This document shows, piece after piece, positions 1 through 6,727 of a stretch of 21,456 nucleotides of DNA. Source of the DNA: CAYVBJ01 sp964517005 (GTDB lineage Bacteria; Bacteroidota; Rhodothermia; Balneolales; Balneolaceae); the NCBI GenBank assembly GCA_964517005.1, contig CAZFAJ010000048.1:1-21456 (forward strand). The letters run 5' to 3'. Made by a program: the position numbers and the translations under genes. The notes under the pieces were generated by a model that was not told the DNA's origin, ran no database searches, and saw only the letters and a list, made by a program, of their open reading frames with translations. Position 1 is the stretch's first letter. Each line of letters starts with the position of its first letter.

Positions 1-592
1 CGAGTATATCTTTGATCAGGTATGAGTTCTTTATTTCTGTGATTCGATTTTCTTTCTCATCAATATTTTTTAAAATCACTACTTCCGGATAGGAACCATA
101 AATAAGAAACTGTTCAATCTGCTTGTTTAATTCATAGGGTGTGGTAATTCGATTGAGTTCTTGTAAACATATGGGATATAACGTAATCACGTTTTTTCTA
201 CCTGTAAGTGGTTCCTCAGTTAAATTGGCAAGATCGAAGGATGAGGAACCGGTAACCATCACATATTTATCGGGAAAATGATCCACCACAAGTTTAAGAG
301 CTGTCCCAATATTTTCAATCTTTTGTGCTTCATCAATAACCAGTAAATCAATGCCTGAAACGATTTGCTCTATGATGCGAAGTTCACATTTTGCAAAATC
401 TGCAGAAAAGGAAAGGTCATCACCGGTATAGAACTAATGGTTTAGATCAGACTGCTTCAGAAACAACTTCACGAGAGTTGTTTTGCCAACCTGACGTGCT
501 CCATACATGATTAACACCTTCCCTTGTTGAAGGTGCTCCGAAATATCAACTGCTCTTGGTAATTTATGGTTTATAGGAAGATTTTTATACAT
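1..592 (-). pseudogene. AAA ATPase (DUF4143-type), broken by an in-frame stop and cut by the window edge
   Basis: Reading from an ATG at 592 the protein has a Walker A loop (GARQVGKTTL) about 30 residues in, then stops at a TAG at 434-436. The same frame continues open from 433 to the window edge and still encodes the rest of the domain: a Walker B strand (LLVIDEAQ), the sensor-like VTGSSSFDLAN and a segment ending in NSYLIKDI, as expected for ATPases that carry a C-terminal DUF4143 domain. These proteins are common in Bacteroidota genomes and their cellular role is poorly defined. The stop is a single codon with no frame change, so this is either a recent nonsense mutation or a sequencing error. 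A 5' fragment keeping only Walker A would not hydrolyse ATP. The 3' end lies outside the window. Confidence 0.8.
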
Positions 593-616
593 AACATTAG
601 GTAATATTATAATTTC

Positions 617-671
617 CCTCAATTTATACAAATTAGGGGATCGCAGATCCTTCAATTTATGCAAATTGAGG
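617..671. repeat. 55-bp imperfect palindrome upstream of the broken ATPase
   Basis: The two arms are about 26 bp each around a 3-base centre at 643-645. The core GGATC/GATCC is exact and the outer arms both read AAATTGAGG on one strand. Each arm contains an AATTTRYAYAAATT-like element that is itself nearly palindromic. It lies 25 bp upstream of the ATPase start, so it could be an operator, a cruciform/REP-type repeat or a transcript hairpin. A related motif built from GTAATTTGCA occurs at 19974-20001. Confidence 0.6.
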
Positions 672-705
672 TTGTCCATCTTGTACAACGCCTTGGCAAG
701 CAAAT

Positions 706-733
706 CCTGACAGGTTTCCAAAAACATGTCAGG
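706..733 (-). terminator. Hairpin just downstream of the P-type ATPase remnant
   Basis: CCTGACA pairs with TGTCAGG, and inside this GTTT pairs with AAAC around a TTGG loop on the minus strand, giving an 11-bp stem with one mismatch. It starts 11 bases past the stop codon of the P-type ATPase fragment, where a transcript end is expected. The following T-run is short (ATTT), so it may be a REP-like intergenic hairpin rather than a classical intrinsic terminator. Confidence 0.5.
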
Positions 734-744
734 TCTTGAATTCT

Positions 745-873
745 TTACGCTTCCAGCTTCAAAACCCGCGCATTCACCGCCACAATCACTGTACTCAGCG
801 ACATCAATATCGCTCCCACCGCGGGACTTAAAATGATAGCCCAGGCGTATAACCCACCTGCAGTAGAAAAACC
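745..873 (-). pseudogene. C-terminal stub of a heavy-metal (P1B) P-type ATPase
   Basis: One minus-strand frame encodes about 42 residues ending in a TAA at 745-747. It begins GFSTAGGLYAWAIILSPAVG and goes on through MSLSTVIVAVNA. This is the last membrane helix pair of P1B metal-transporting ATPases (CopA/ZntA-type), where an AAG-L/V-P-x-G-I-LSP stretch is followed by MSLS-x-V and an N-A near the C-terminus. A stop codon at 874-876 lies directly upstream and nothing of the ATP-binding or metal-binding body is visible before hypF begins at 954. The missing start and body make this a relic. Its 3' flank keeps a transcript-end-like hairpin, so the break is on the 5' side, at the junction with the hydrogenase genes. 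Recognition rests on the motif pattern only; substrate metal cannot be told. Confidence 0.7.
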
Positions 874-953
874 TCAACGATGATTTGCTATATGGCCAAG
901 ACTTCTTGCGTCAATCTGCTATCGGTCAGCTTCAAAAAAAGCCTGAACGGGGA

Positions 954-3260
954 TTACAATTCTTTTTGCAGATCGATTCTGCGTGTACCCCTGCTTATCA
1001 TATCGTAATATGCAATCTGACCAAATGAGATATTTTCATCATTTGGACTAAGCTTTTTATGGAACCACAACCGGGTATCTTCAGGTTTCAGGTTGATCAG
1101 GGTATTAATCAGAACAACATTCTGAAACACGCCTCCGCTAAACGCCAAATCTTTAACACCCATCTGTTTACTCACCTGAAAAACCATCTTACCCAATGCA
1201 AGAAAAAGGCCTCTTACTATGTAATCAGATCTTTTTCCTTTCTGGATATCCACCAGGATTTTTTCCAAAACAGGCCTCCAGTCTATGATTTCATTATGGT
1301 TTTCAAATGTATATTCACCCGAGGCCATATCCGATCCCTTTCGAGCCCTGTTTTCGAGTTTTATGGCTGCTTCTGACTCATAACTGTTGAATGAACCAAT
1401 ACCCAGAATTGCTGCAATCGCATCAATAAAACGCCCCATTGATGATGTCTGGATCTGAGCCGGTACCTCAATCATTTTTTGAAAAAAATTCCATTCTTTA
1501 TCACTGAATTGAGATCTTAATATAGGCTCTGCTTCGGGAATATCTGCAAATAGAGAACGTGCAGAAAGGCGTGGTTCCAAACTCATCTTATCCCCCGATA
1601 AGACTGGAAAATAGTCTAAATGTAATTCGCGGCTTATCCCTTTATGATCCTTCAGAAACACTTCACCCCCCCAGATTTGTCCATCATCCCCATAACCGGC
1701 CCCATCCCAAATGAACCCAAGTACCTCTCTTTCTGATTTTAGAAGCCCATGTTCTGTTAGAACCGCTGCAAAATGAGCCACATGATGCTGAACCGGAATC
1801 AGTTTCAGATCCATAGCCCCTGCATTTTTTTCAGCCATAGCTCTGCTGTGGTAGTCCGGATGTGCATCAGCAAGCAGAATCTCCGGGCGGAATGAGTAGA
1901 GTTCCTGAATATGATTTAACGTATGCCGAAAGGCCAGTTGTGAGTCGTATGACTCATGATTCCCCAAATATTGACTGATTATAAGCTTCTCCCTGTCAGC
2001 CAGTGCAAAAGTACTCTTCAGATCCGCTCCGTAGGCAAGCGCCCGCTTTCCGATATCGCCAAACGGGTGGGGATTGTAATTGGGCGACAACCCGCGACTC
2101 CTTCGCAACAGAATACGACTGCCATCATTTGACAGCTGAATCACACTATCGTCCTGAGGAGTTACGATTTCCCTTTCAAATGTTAAAATATAGTCGGCAA
2201 TTGCTCCCAGATATTCTATCGCTTGCTCATCAGCGTAAATGATTGGGGATCCGCTCAGGTTTGCGCTCGTAGCAATCAACGGACGGTGTATGCCCGCTAT
2301 TATCAGTTCAAAAAATGGGCTGTATGGAAGCAGAATTCCAACGGTTCCCAATCCGGGTGCCACAGCTTCACAGCAGAGTCCGGATAATGGTTTCTCTTTC
2401 CGAAGAGCCAGCAGAACAGGAGCATCTGCATCTTTCAGTACCCTCTCTTCATGCGGTGCAATCCATGCATCTTTTTTCGCAGAATTTATGTCTGGGTACA
2501 TAACCGCAAACGGTTTAGACGGACGATTTTTACGTCTTCGCAGAGTGAGGATACTCTCTTCATTTGTGGCATCTGTCAGCAACAAATACCCGCCAATTCC
2601 TTTTACAGCCAGAATTTTTCCCTTTTTTAAAGCATTAATGCCACGTTGGATAATTCTGTCTGGGTCACGATCCAAACAAGTTTTTTTTGAATCGAAAAGA
2701 GCCATCGGAATCGGGCAATTCGGACAAGAGTTGGTCTGGCTGTGCTGCCGATATCCATCGGGTTCTTCATATTCAGATCTGCAATTCGTACACATCTGAA
2801 GGCCTGCCATCGTTGTATGTGATCGGTCATAAGGCAGCTTTCGAATGATTGAGTATCTGGGCCCGCAATGCAGGCAAGTGGTAAATGCATACTCATAACG
2901 GCGATTACTCTTTTCTCTGATTTCCTCCCGGCAATGATCACACAGTGCTATATCCGGCGGGAGAAGAGCTCCTTCCACTCTTTCGCCTGTGCTCTCTATA
3001 ATCCGGAAGTCTTCATAATTTTGATCCGGTACTTTTTTGAAGCGGTTACTCGTAATGAGTGAATGAGTAGGCGTATTTGCGATCAGATAGCTGTAAAACG
3101 CCCGCGCTTCCGTTTCCTCTGCCGTAAGAACTATTTCAAGGCCTTTCTCACTATTTTTAACCCACCCTTTCAGGTTTCGTGACCGGGCTTCATCAAACAC
3201 AAACGGACGAAATCCAACCCCCTGGACAACTCCTTTGAAATGTAGGTAATAGGTTGGCAT
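954..3260 (-). CDS. hypF: Carbamoyltransferase HypF, [NiFe]-hydrogenase maturation
   Basis: HypF turns carbamoyl phosphate and ATP into the carbamoyl group passed to HypE, the source of the cyanide ligands of the active-site iron. The 768 residues match the usual family length and show all modules in order. An acylphosphatase domain fills about residues 1-90 (GVVQGVGFRPFV). Two zinc-finger pairs follow, with Cys at 107/110/129/132 and 157/160/179/182. Next come a YrdC-like domain (about 200-390, with SKPFAVMYP and TSANLSGSP) and a Kae1-like C-terminal domain with the HHVAH metal motif at 492-496 and DGAGYGDDGQIWGGE. It is the last gene of the hox-hyp run, 21 bases after hypB. Nothing looks missing, so it should be functional. 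Cytoplasmic. Confidence 0.97.
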   Translation of the reverse strand: MPTYYLHFKGVVQGVGFRPFVFDEARSRNLKGWVKNSEKGLEIVLTAEETEARAFYSYLIANTPTHSLITSNRFKKVPDQNYEDFRIIESTGERVEGALLPPDIALCDHCREEIREKSNRRYEYAFTTCLHCGPRYSIIRKLPYDRSHTTMAGLQMCTNCRSEYEEPDGYRQHSQTNSCPNCPIPMALFDSKKTCLDRDPDRIIQRGINALKKGKILAVKGIGGYLLLTDATNEESILTLRRRKNRPSKPFAVMYPDINSAKKDAWIAPHEERVLKDADAPVLLALRKEKPLSGLCCEAVAPGLGTVGILLPYSPFFELIIAGIHRPLIATSANLSGSPIIYADEQAIEYLGAIADYILTFEREIVTPQDDSVIQLSNDGSRILLRRSRGLSPNYNPHPFGDIGKRALAYGADLKSTFALADREKLIISQYLGNHESYDSQLAFRHTLNHIQELYSFRPEILLADAHPDYHSRAMAEKNAGAMDLKLIPVQHHVAHFAAVLTEHGLLKSEREVLGFIWDGAGYGDDGQIWGGEVFLKDHKGISRELHLDYFPVLSGDKMSLEPRLSARSLFADIPEAEPILRSQFSDKEWNFFQKMIEVPAQIQTSSMGRFIDAIAAILGIGSFNSYESEAAIKLENRARKGSDMASGEYTFENHNEIIDWRPVLEKILVDIQKGKRSDYIVRGLFLALGKMVFQVSKQMGVKDLAFSGGVFQNVVLINTLINLKPEDTRLWFHKKLSPNDENISFGQIAYYDMISRGTRRIDLQKEL

Positions 3261-3281
3261 AACGTGATGGATGGTTCAGGA

Positions 3282-4151
3282 CTATCTCAATCTGGCAGCA
3301 CGATTTTTTAGCCAGTCGTACCAGCCATTGAGACCCTCACCACTCGTACAGCTTGTCTGGAAAAAGGTCAGGTTCGGATTAATTTTTTTTGCGTTTTCAA
3401 TCAGCTTGTTAGAGTCAAAAGACACATATGGCATCAGGTCAATCTTATTTATGATACAGACGCCGGATGTGTGGAACATGTCGGGATATTTGAGCGGTTT
3501 ATCATCCCCTTCTGTGACACTGATAATCACCACACGTTCGCTTTCACCCAGATCGAACATAGACGGACAAACCAGGTTACCCACATTTTCAATAAAAAGC
3601 AGGCTTTGCTCTTCGGGATTGATCTCCTGAATAGCGTGCAATACCATATGAGCGTCGAGATGGCACCCCTTTCCTGTGTTGATCTGAACCGCATTTGTGC
3701 CAGTCGCCTTGATCCGGTCTGCATCAACCGTTGTTTGCTGGTCCCCTTCTATCACACTGAATGAGAGCTCTTCTTTCAGATCAGTAAGAGTCCGCTCCAA
3801 AAGCATGGTTTTTCCCGATCCCGGCGAGCTAACAAAATTAATGGCAAAGATCCTCTTTGCATCCAGGTAACCTCGATTTCTGGCTGCCATAAGGGAATTT
3901 TCATGCAGAATATCCCTTTCCAAATGGATCATTCTGTTATTTACACCCTGCTGCTGTGTGCCATGTCGATTCTCATGATGATGACTGTGTGCCACACCAT
4001 GAGAAGGGGCTCGATTATGATGCTGGTTTTCATGATCTCCATGATGAGCATGAACGTGCTCATGGTTATGATCATGATGATGGTGTGGGTGGTGATGATC
4101 GCCTTTTACAATGTGGGCATTATCGGTACCGCATCCGCAAGTAATACACAT
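3282..4151 (-). CDS. hypB: Nickel-inserting GTPase HypB, with His-rich metal-storage stretch
   Basis: HypB uses GTP hydrolysis to deliver nickel, with HypA, to the hydrogenase large-subunit precursor. The 289-residue protein starts with a Cys motif (MCITCGCG), like the high-affinity N-terminal nickel site of E. coli HypB. Residues about 19-63 contain 22 histidines, a nickel-binding/storage segment of the kind seen in rhizobial HypB. The G domain follows: P-loop SSPGSGKT at about 108-115, the switch region ENVGNLVCPS, and NKIDLMPY for guanine recognition. The Cys/His pair in GKGCHLDAH fits the G-domain metal site. A strong ribosome site (GGAGG) precedes the ATG. It lies 17 bases after hypA and 21 before hypF, so it is co-transcribed with both. 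Confidence 0.97.
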   Translation of the reverse strand: MCITCGCGTDNAHIVKGDHHHPHHHHDHNHEHVHAHHGDHENQHHNRAPSHGVAHSHHHENRHGTQQQGVNNRMIHLERDILHENSLMAARNRGYLDAKRIFAINFVSSPGSGKTMLLERTLTDLKEELSFSVIEGDQQTTVDADRIKATGTNAVQINTGKGCHLDAHMVLHAIQEINPEEQSLLFIENVGNLVCPSMFDLGESERVVIISVTEGDDKPLKYPDMFHTSGVCIINKIDLMPYVSFDSNKLIENAKKINPNLTFFQTSCTSGEGLNGWYDWLKNRAARLR

Positions 4152-4168
4152 AATTAAATACCTCCAAT

Positions 4169-4525
4169 TCAGGTTTGTATACTCTCTTCAATTTGTATCG
4201 ATTTGATACTCATCTGTTGTCCTTCAGTTATGTCCGAGAGGAAGCTTCCGCAATCCGGACAAGGATCAAAGAGTGCTTCCACCTCAAAGTTCGTGTTACA
4301 CTCACGGCAGGTTCCTCTGCCGGGAATGTAGTTGATTGTCAAATTAACATCCTTGAGTACACTCTCACGAATTCCATGTTTCCATGCAAATTCAAATGCG
4401 GCCGGTTCGATCGTGCTCAGTTTGCCGATATCGAGTTCGATTGCAGAAACAGAGTCCGCACCGGCTTTATGAGCCTCTTGTTCGACTATATCAACGATAT
4501 TCAGTACGATCGACAGTTCATGCAT
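4169..4525 (-). CDS. hypA: Nickel chaperone HypA
   Basis: HypA binds nickel and hands it to the hydrogenase large subunit together with HypB. The 118 residues fit the family (about 115). The N-terminal MHELS is the signature, His2 being a nickel ligand. Two Cys pairs, CREC and CPDC, form the structural zinc site in the C-terminal half. Its ATG overlaps the end of the upstream small membrane-protein gene by 8 bases (ATGCATGA), which indicates translational coupling. The gap to hypB is 17 bases. Confidence 0.97.
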   Translation of the reverse strand: MHELSIVLNIVDIVEQEAHKAGADSVSAIELDIGKLSTIEPAAFEFAWKHGIRESVLKDVNLTINYIPGRGTCRECNTNFEVEALFDPCPDCGSFLSDITEGQQMSIKSIQIEESIQT

Positions 4526-4745
4526 TTTCTTTTGCTCTCTTTTTCATTTTTAGTATCAAGTACGTACTGCTAAAAGCAATCATCAGTACAACTGCGCCAA
4601 AAATCATTGCATGCATTGGCTCCATCAAATAGTGAATCAATGAATGCCCATCGGTATGGCCGTGGCCGGGATGTGCATATAAAGATGTACAGTTGATAAC
4701 GAATACCAGTATGGTTGTTAAAATTAATTTTATAAAGTAATTCAT
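4518..4745 (-). CDS. Small His-rich membrane protein, possibly a HupE/UreJ-like fragment or metal-binding accessory
   Basis: This encodes a 75-residue protein. It has a signal-like hydrophobic N-terminus (about residues 4-23), then a His-rich stretch (AHPGHGHTDGHSLIHYL), one transmembrane helix (about 46-66) and a basic tail (KMKKRAKEN). The HPGH start after the signal, followed by an H-x-x-x-P-x-H-A pattern entering a helix, resembles the start of mature HupE/UreJ nickel permeases, which normally have six helices. Only the first part would be present here. It sits between the hydrogenase endopeptidase (26-base gap) and hypA (8-base overlap), so it is part of the operon. A role in capturing or passing nickel at the membrane is an inference from position and His content. 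It is too small to be a permease alone unless it forms oligomers. Confidence 0.75.
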   Translation of the reverse strand: MNYFIKLILTTILVFVINCTSLYAHPGHGHTDGHSLIHYLMEPMHAMIFGAVVLMIAFSSTYLILKMKKRAKENA

Positions 4746-4771
4746 AGTTCTCGTTCGTTTTTTTCTGATTC

Positions 4772-5254
4772 TTATTTTCCGATTAATTCTTCTGTTTCTA
4801 TTTCACTGTTTTGAATTTTTTTAAATATAACTGACTTCCGCAAAGCTTCCAGTGCCTTATCCAGGTTAATCATGGCTTCAGGACTCACCATATCGCCCAG
4901 TTCCCATCTATATCCTGTGATGAGCAACACAAAGGCGTTTGGCGCATTTGGATAGAGTGTTTCTGACAGATAGAGTACAGCTTCCGGACTCTGCAGATGG
5001 GATGAAAAGTAGAACGACCCCGCAGACTCACACTTTCTCAGGCTAAATCCTTCCGGAATCAACTCCTCCGTTGCATCCACAAACAGAACCTGGTCATATT
5101 CACTAATCAGATCGGCATCTTCTACCTGCAGCTGGTATCTGTACTCCAGGTCAAATTGCCCCGGATCTTTTTTTTCGACATCATTCAAAAACAGCCAGGC
5201 CAGGCCGTCATCTCCGCGTGAACTGTTTCCGATACCGATCAAAAGTGTACGCAT
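4772..5254 (-). CDS. hoxW: [NiFe]-hydrogenase maturation endopeptidase (HoxW/HycI-type)
   Basis: This protease removes the C-terminal tail of the nickel-loaded large subunit. From the chosen ATG the protein is 160 residues and starts MRTLLIGIGNSSRGDDG, the family's N-terminal motif. The three metal-sensing positions of the HybD fold are recognisable: the acidic residue after RGD, the Asp in FVDAT and the His in SSHLQSPEAV. GYRWELG fits the later conserved GI/Y-x-P/W-x-x-x-E region. I chose the ATG at 5254, four bases after the hoxH stop, because it puts the motif at the very N-terminus. An ATG at 5278 inside hoxH has a better ribosome site (GAAGGA about 10 bases upstream) and would add eight residues. 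It follows hoxH directly, as expected for its dedicated protease. Confidence 0.9.
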   Translation of the reverse strand: MRTLLIGIGNSSRGDDGLAWLFLNDVEKKDPGQFDLEYRYQLQVEDADLISEYDQVLFVDATEELIPEGFSLRKCESAGSFYFSSHLQSPEAVLYLSETLYPNAPNAFVLLITGYRWELGDMVSPEAMINLDKALEALRKSVIFKKIQNSEIETEELIGK

Positions 5255-5258
5255 ATTC

Positions 5259-6713
5259 TCAATCTTTAAATTTTTCATCAATCAATGTTCCTTCATGATC
5301 ATACAGTTCGGCTTTCAATGGCATTTTACCCATCGCCTGGGTTGCACAGCTCAGACATGGGTCGTAAGCTCTGATCGCCACTTCCACCTGATTCAGCATC
5401 CCCTCCGTAATTTTCTCTTTCTTACTAATTACATTGCTCGCTACCCATTTAACGGCCTCATTCATAGCATCGTTATTATGAGTGGTTGAAACAATTAAAT
5501 TACAACGGACAATCATTCCATTATCATCAACTTCATAGTGATGCGTGAGTGTACCCCGGGGTGCTTCAATAATACCTATTCCTATCTGTCTTCCCTTGCC
5601 TTTACGCACCAGGTCATCATCTCCGAGAATATCCGGATCTAAAAGCATATGCTTTATCAATTCTGCACAGTGCAGTGTCTCAATTAACCGTGCCCAATGT
5701 GAATGCATAGTGCTGTTTTTCACTTTTAAACCGGTAAAATCAAAATACTCCTGACGTGCTTTTTCGGCAAGCGGTGTGGGTATATAATCGCAAATATTTA
5801 ATCTGGCTAACGGCCCGACACGATTCCAACCCTTCTCCCGTCCCACATTTTTCAGGTAGGGAAACTTCATATACGACCATCTGGCAACTGCCTCAGAAAA
5901 ATATTGAACGTAGTCGTCTGAGTTGACGTCCGGCAAAGTTATGTTGCCCTCTGCATCAATTGCACGGAGTTTACCGTCGTAAAATTCCAGTGCTCCATCG
6001 GGCAGCACAGTTCCCAGGTGGCCGGACGGAAAGGCAGCAAACGTGTCCAGAAACTCTCGGTTTTTACCGTGATAATCCTTGATAAAATCGACCATCTCCT
6101 GAGACCATTTTATCATGGTATCGATATTTGGAATATCATCCCCTTTCAAAAAATAATCCCGCTCTTCAGTTTTTAATGATTTATAGACACCACCCGGAAC
6201 GGCCAGTGTGCCATGTATTTTTTTCCCTGCAAGTACTTTAATTAGTTCCTGTCCGAATTTTCGCATCGTAATACCCTTTACGGCCAGCTCCTTGTTTTCG
6301 ACTGCAACTGCAACAACATTGCGTTTTTCGGGCGGTGCATCCATACCAAAAAGCAGATCTGGTGAGGCCAGATAGAAAAAGTGTAGTGCATGCGACTGGA
6401 AAATTTGGGCATAGTGCAGCAATTTTCTCAATTTCATGGCCAGCGGAGAGAGATCTTGAGGGTCTATTCCCACGATCTGATCAATTGCTTTTGCCGCTGC
6501 CAGGTGATGGCTGACCGGACATATACCACACAATCTCTGAACGAGGTTAGGGGCTTGCCAGTAGGGATATCCCTGGATAAACCGTTCAAAGCCCCGAAAT
6601 TCAACAATGTGGAAAAATGATTCATCCACTTTTCCCTGATCATCAAGATGAATAGTAACTCTGCCGTGGCCCTCTACTCTGGTTACCGGATCAATGGTTA
6701 TTGTTTTGCTCAT
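5259..6713 (-). CDS. hoxH: Large (catalytic, NiFe) subunit of a group 3d NAD-reducing hydrogenase, HoxH
   Basis: HoxH holds the Ni-Fe active site that splits or forms H2. The 484-residue protein has the N-terminal nickel motif RLCGICPVSHH (Cys62, Cys65) and the C-terminal motif DPCLSC (Cys453, Cys456), giving all four thiolate ligands. EFRGFERF and the length match HoxH of bidirectional/NAD-reducing enzymes. The residue three after the last Cys, normally His (Arg in some families) and the last residue left after maturation, is Gln459 (codon CAG at 5337-5339). A 25-residue tail follows, which the neighbouring endopeptidase would remove. The ribosome site AGAGGAG precedes the ATG. It lies 14 bases after the fused hoxUY gene. 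Cytoplasmic; no signal peptide. Confidence 0.96.
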   Translation of the reverse strand: MSKTITIDPVTRVEGHGRVTIHLDDQGKVDESFFHIVEFRGFERFIQGYPYWQAPNLVQRLCGICPVSHHLAAAKAIDQIVGIDPQDLSPLAMKLRKLLHYAQIFQSHALHFFYLASPDLLFGMDAPPEKRNVVAVAVENKELAVKGITMRKFGQELIKVLAGKKIHGTLAVPGGVYKSLKTEERDYFLKGDDIPNIDTMIKWSQEMVDFIKDYHGKNREFLDTFAAFPSGHLGTVLPDGALEFYDGKLRAIDAEGNITLPDVNSDDYVQYFSEAVARWSYMKFPYLKNVGREKGWNRVGPLARLNICDYIPTPLAEKARQEYFDFTGLKVKNSTMHSHWARLIETLHCAELIKHMLLDPDILGDDDLVRKGKGRQIGIGIIEAPRGTLTHHYEVDDNGMIVRCNLIVSTTHNNDAMNEAVKWVASNVISKKEKITEGMLNQVEVAIRAYDPCLSCATQAMGKMPLKAELYDHEGTLIDEKFKD

Positions 6714-6727
6714 ATGGCTCCTCTTAT

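Noticed and set aside
434..877. A single 147-residue protein spanning 434-877
   Set aside because: The part before residue 96 is out of frame with the P-type ATPase remnant and crosses the hairpin and palindrome; the ATPase gene starts at 592.
3903..4157. Met-rich plus-strand frame opposite hypB
   Set aside because: It is the antisense of the His codons (CAT/CAC read as ATG/GTG) in the HypB His-rich stretch; it has no independent support.
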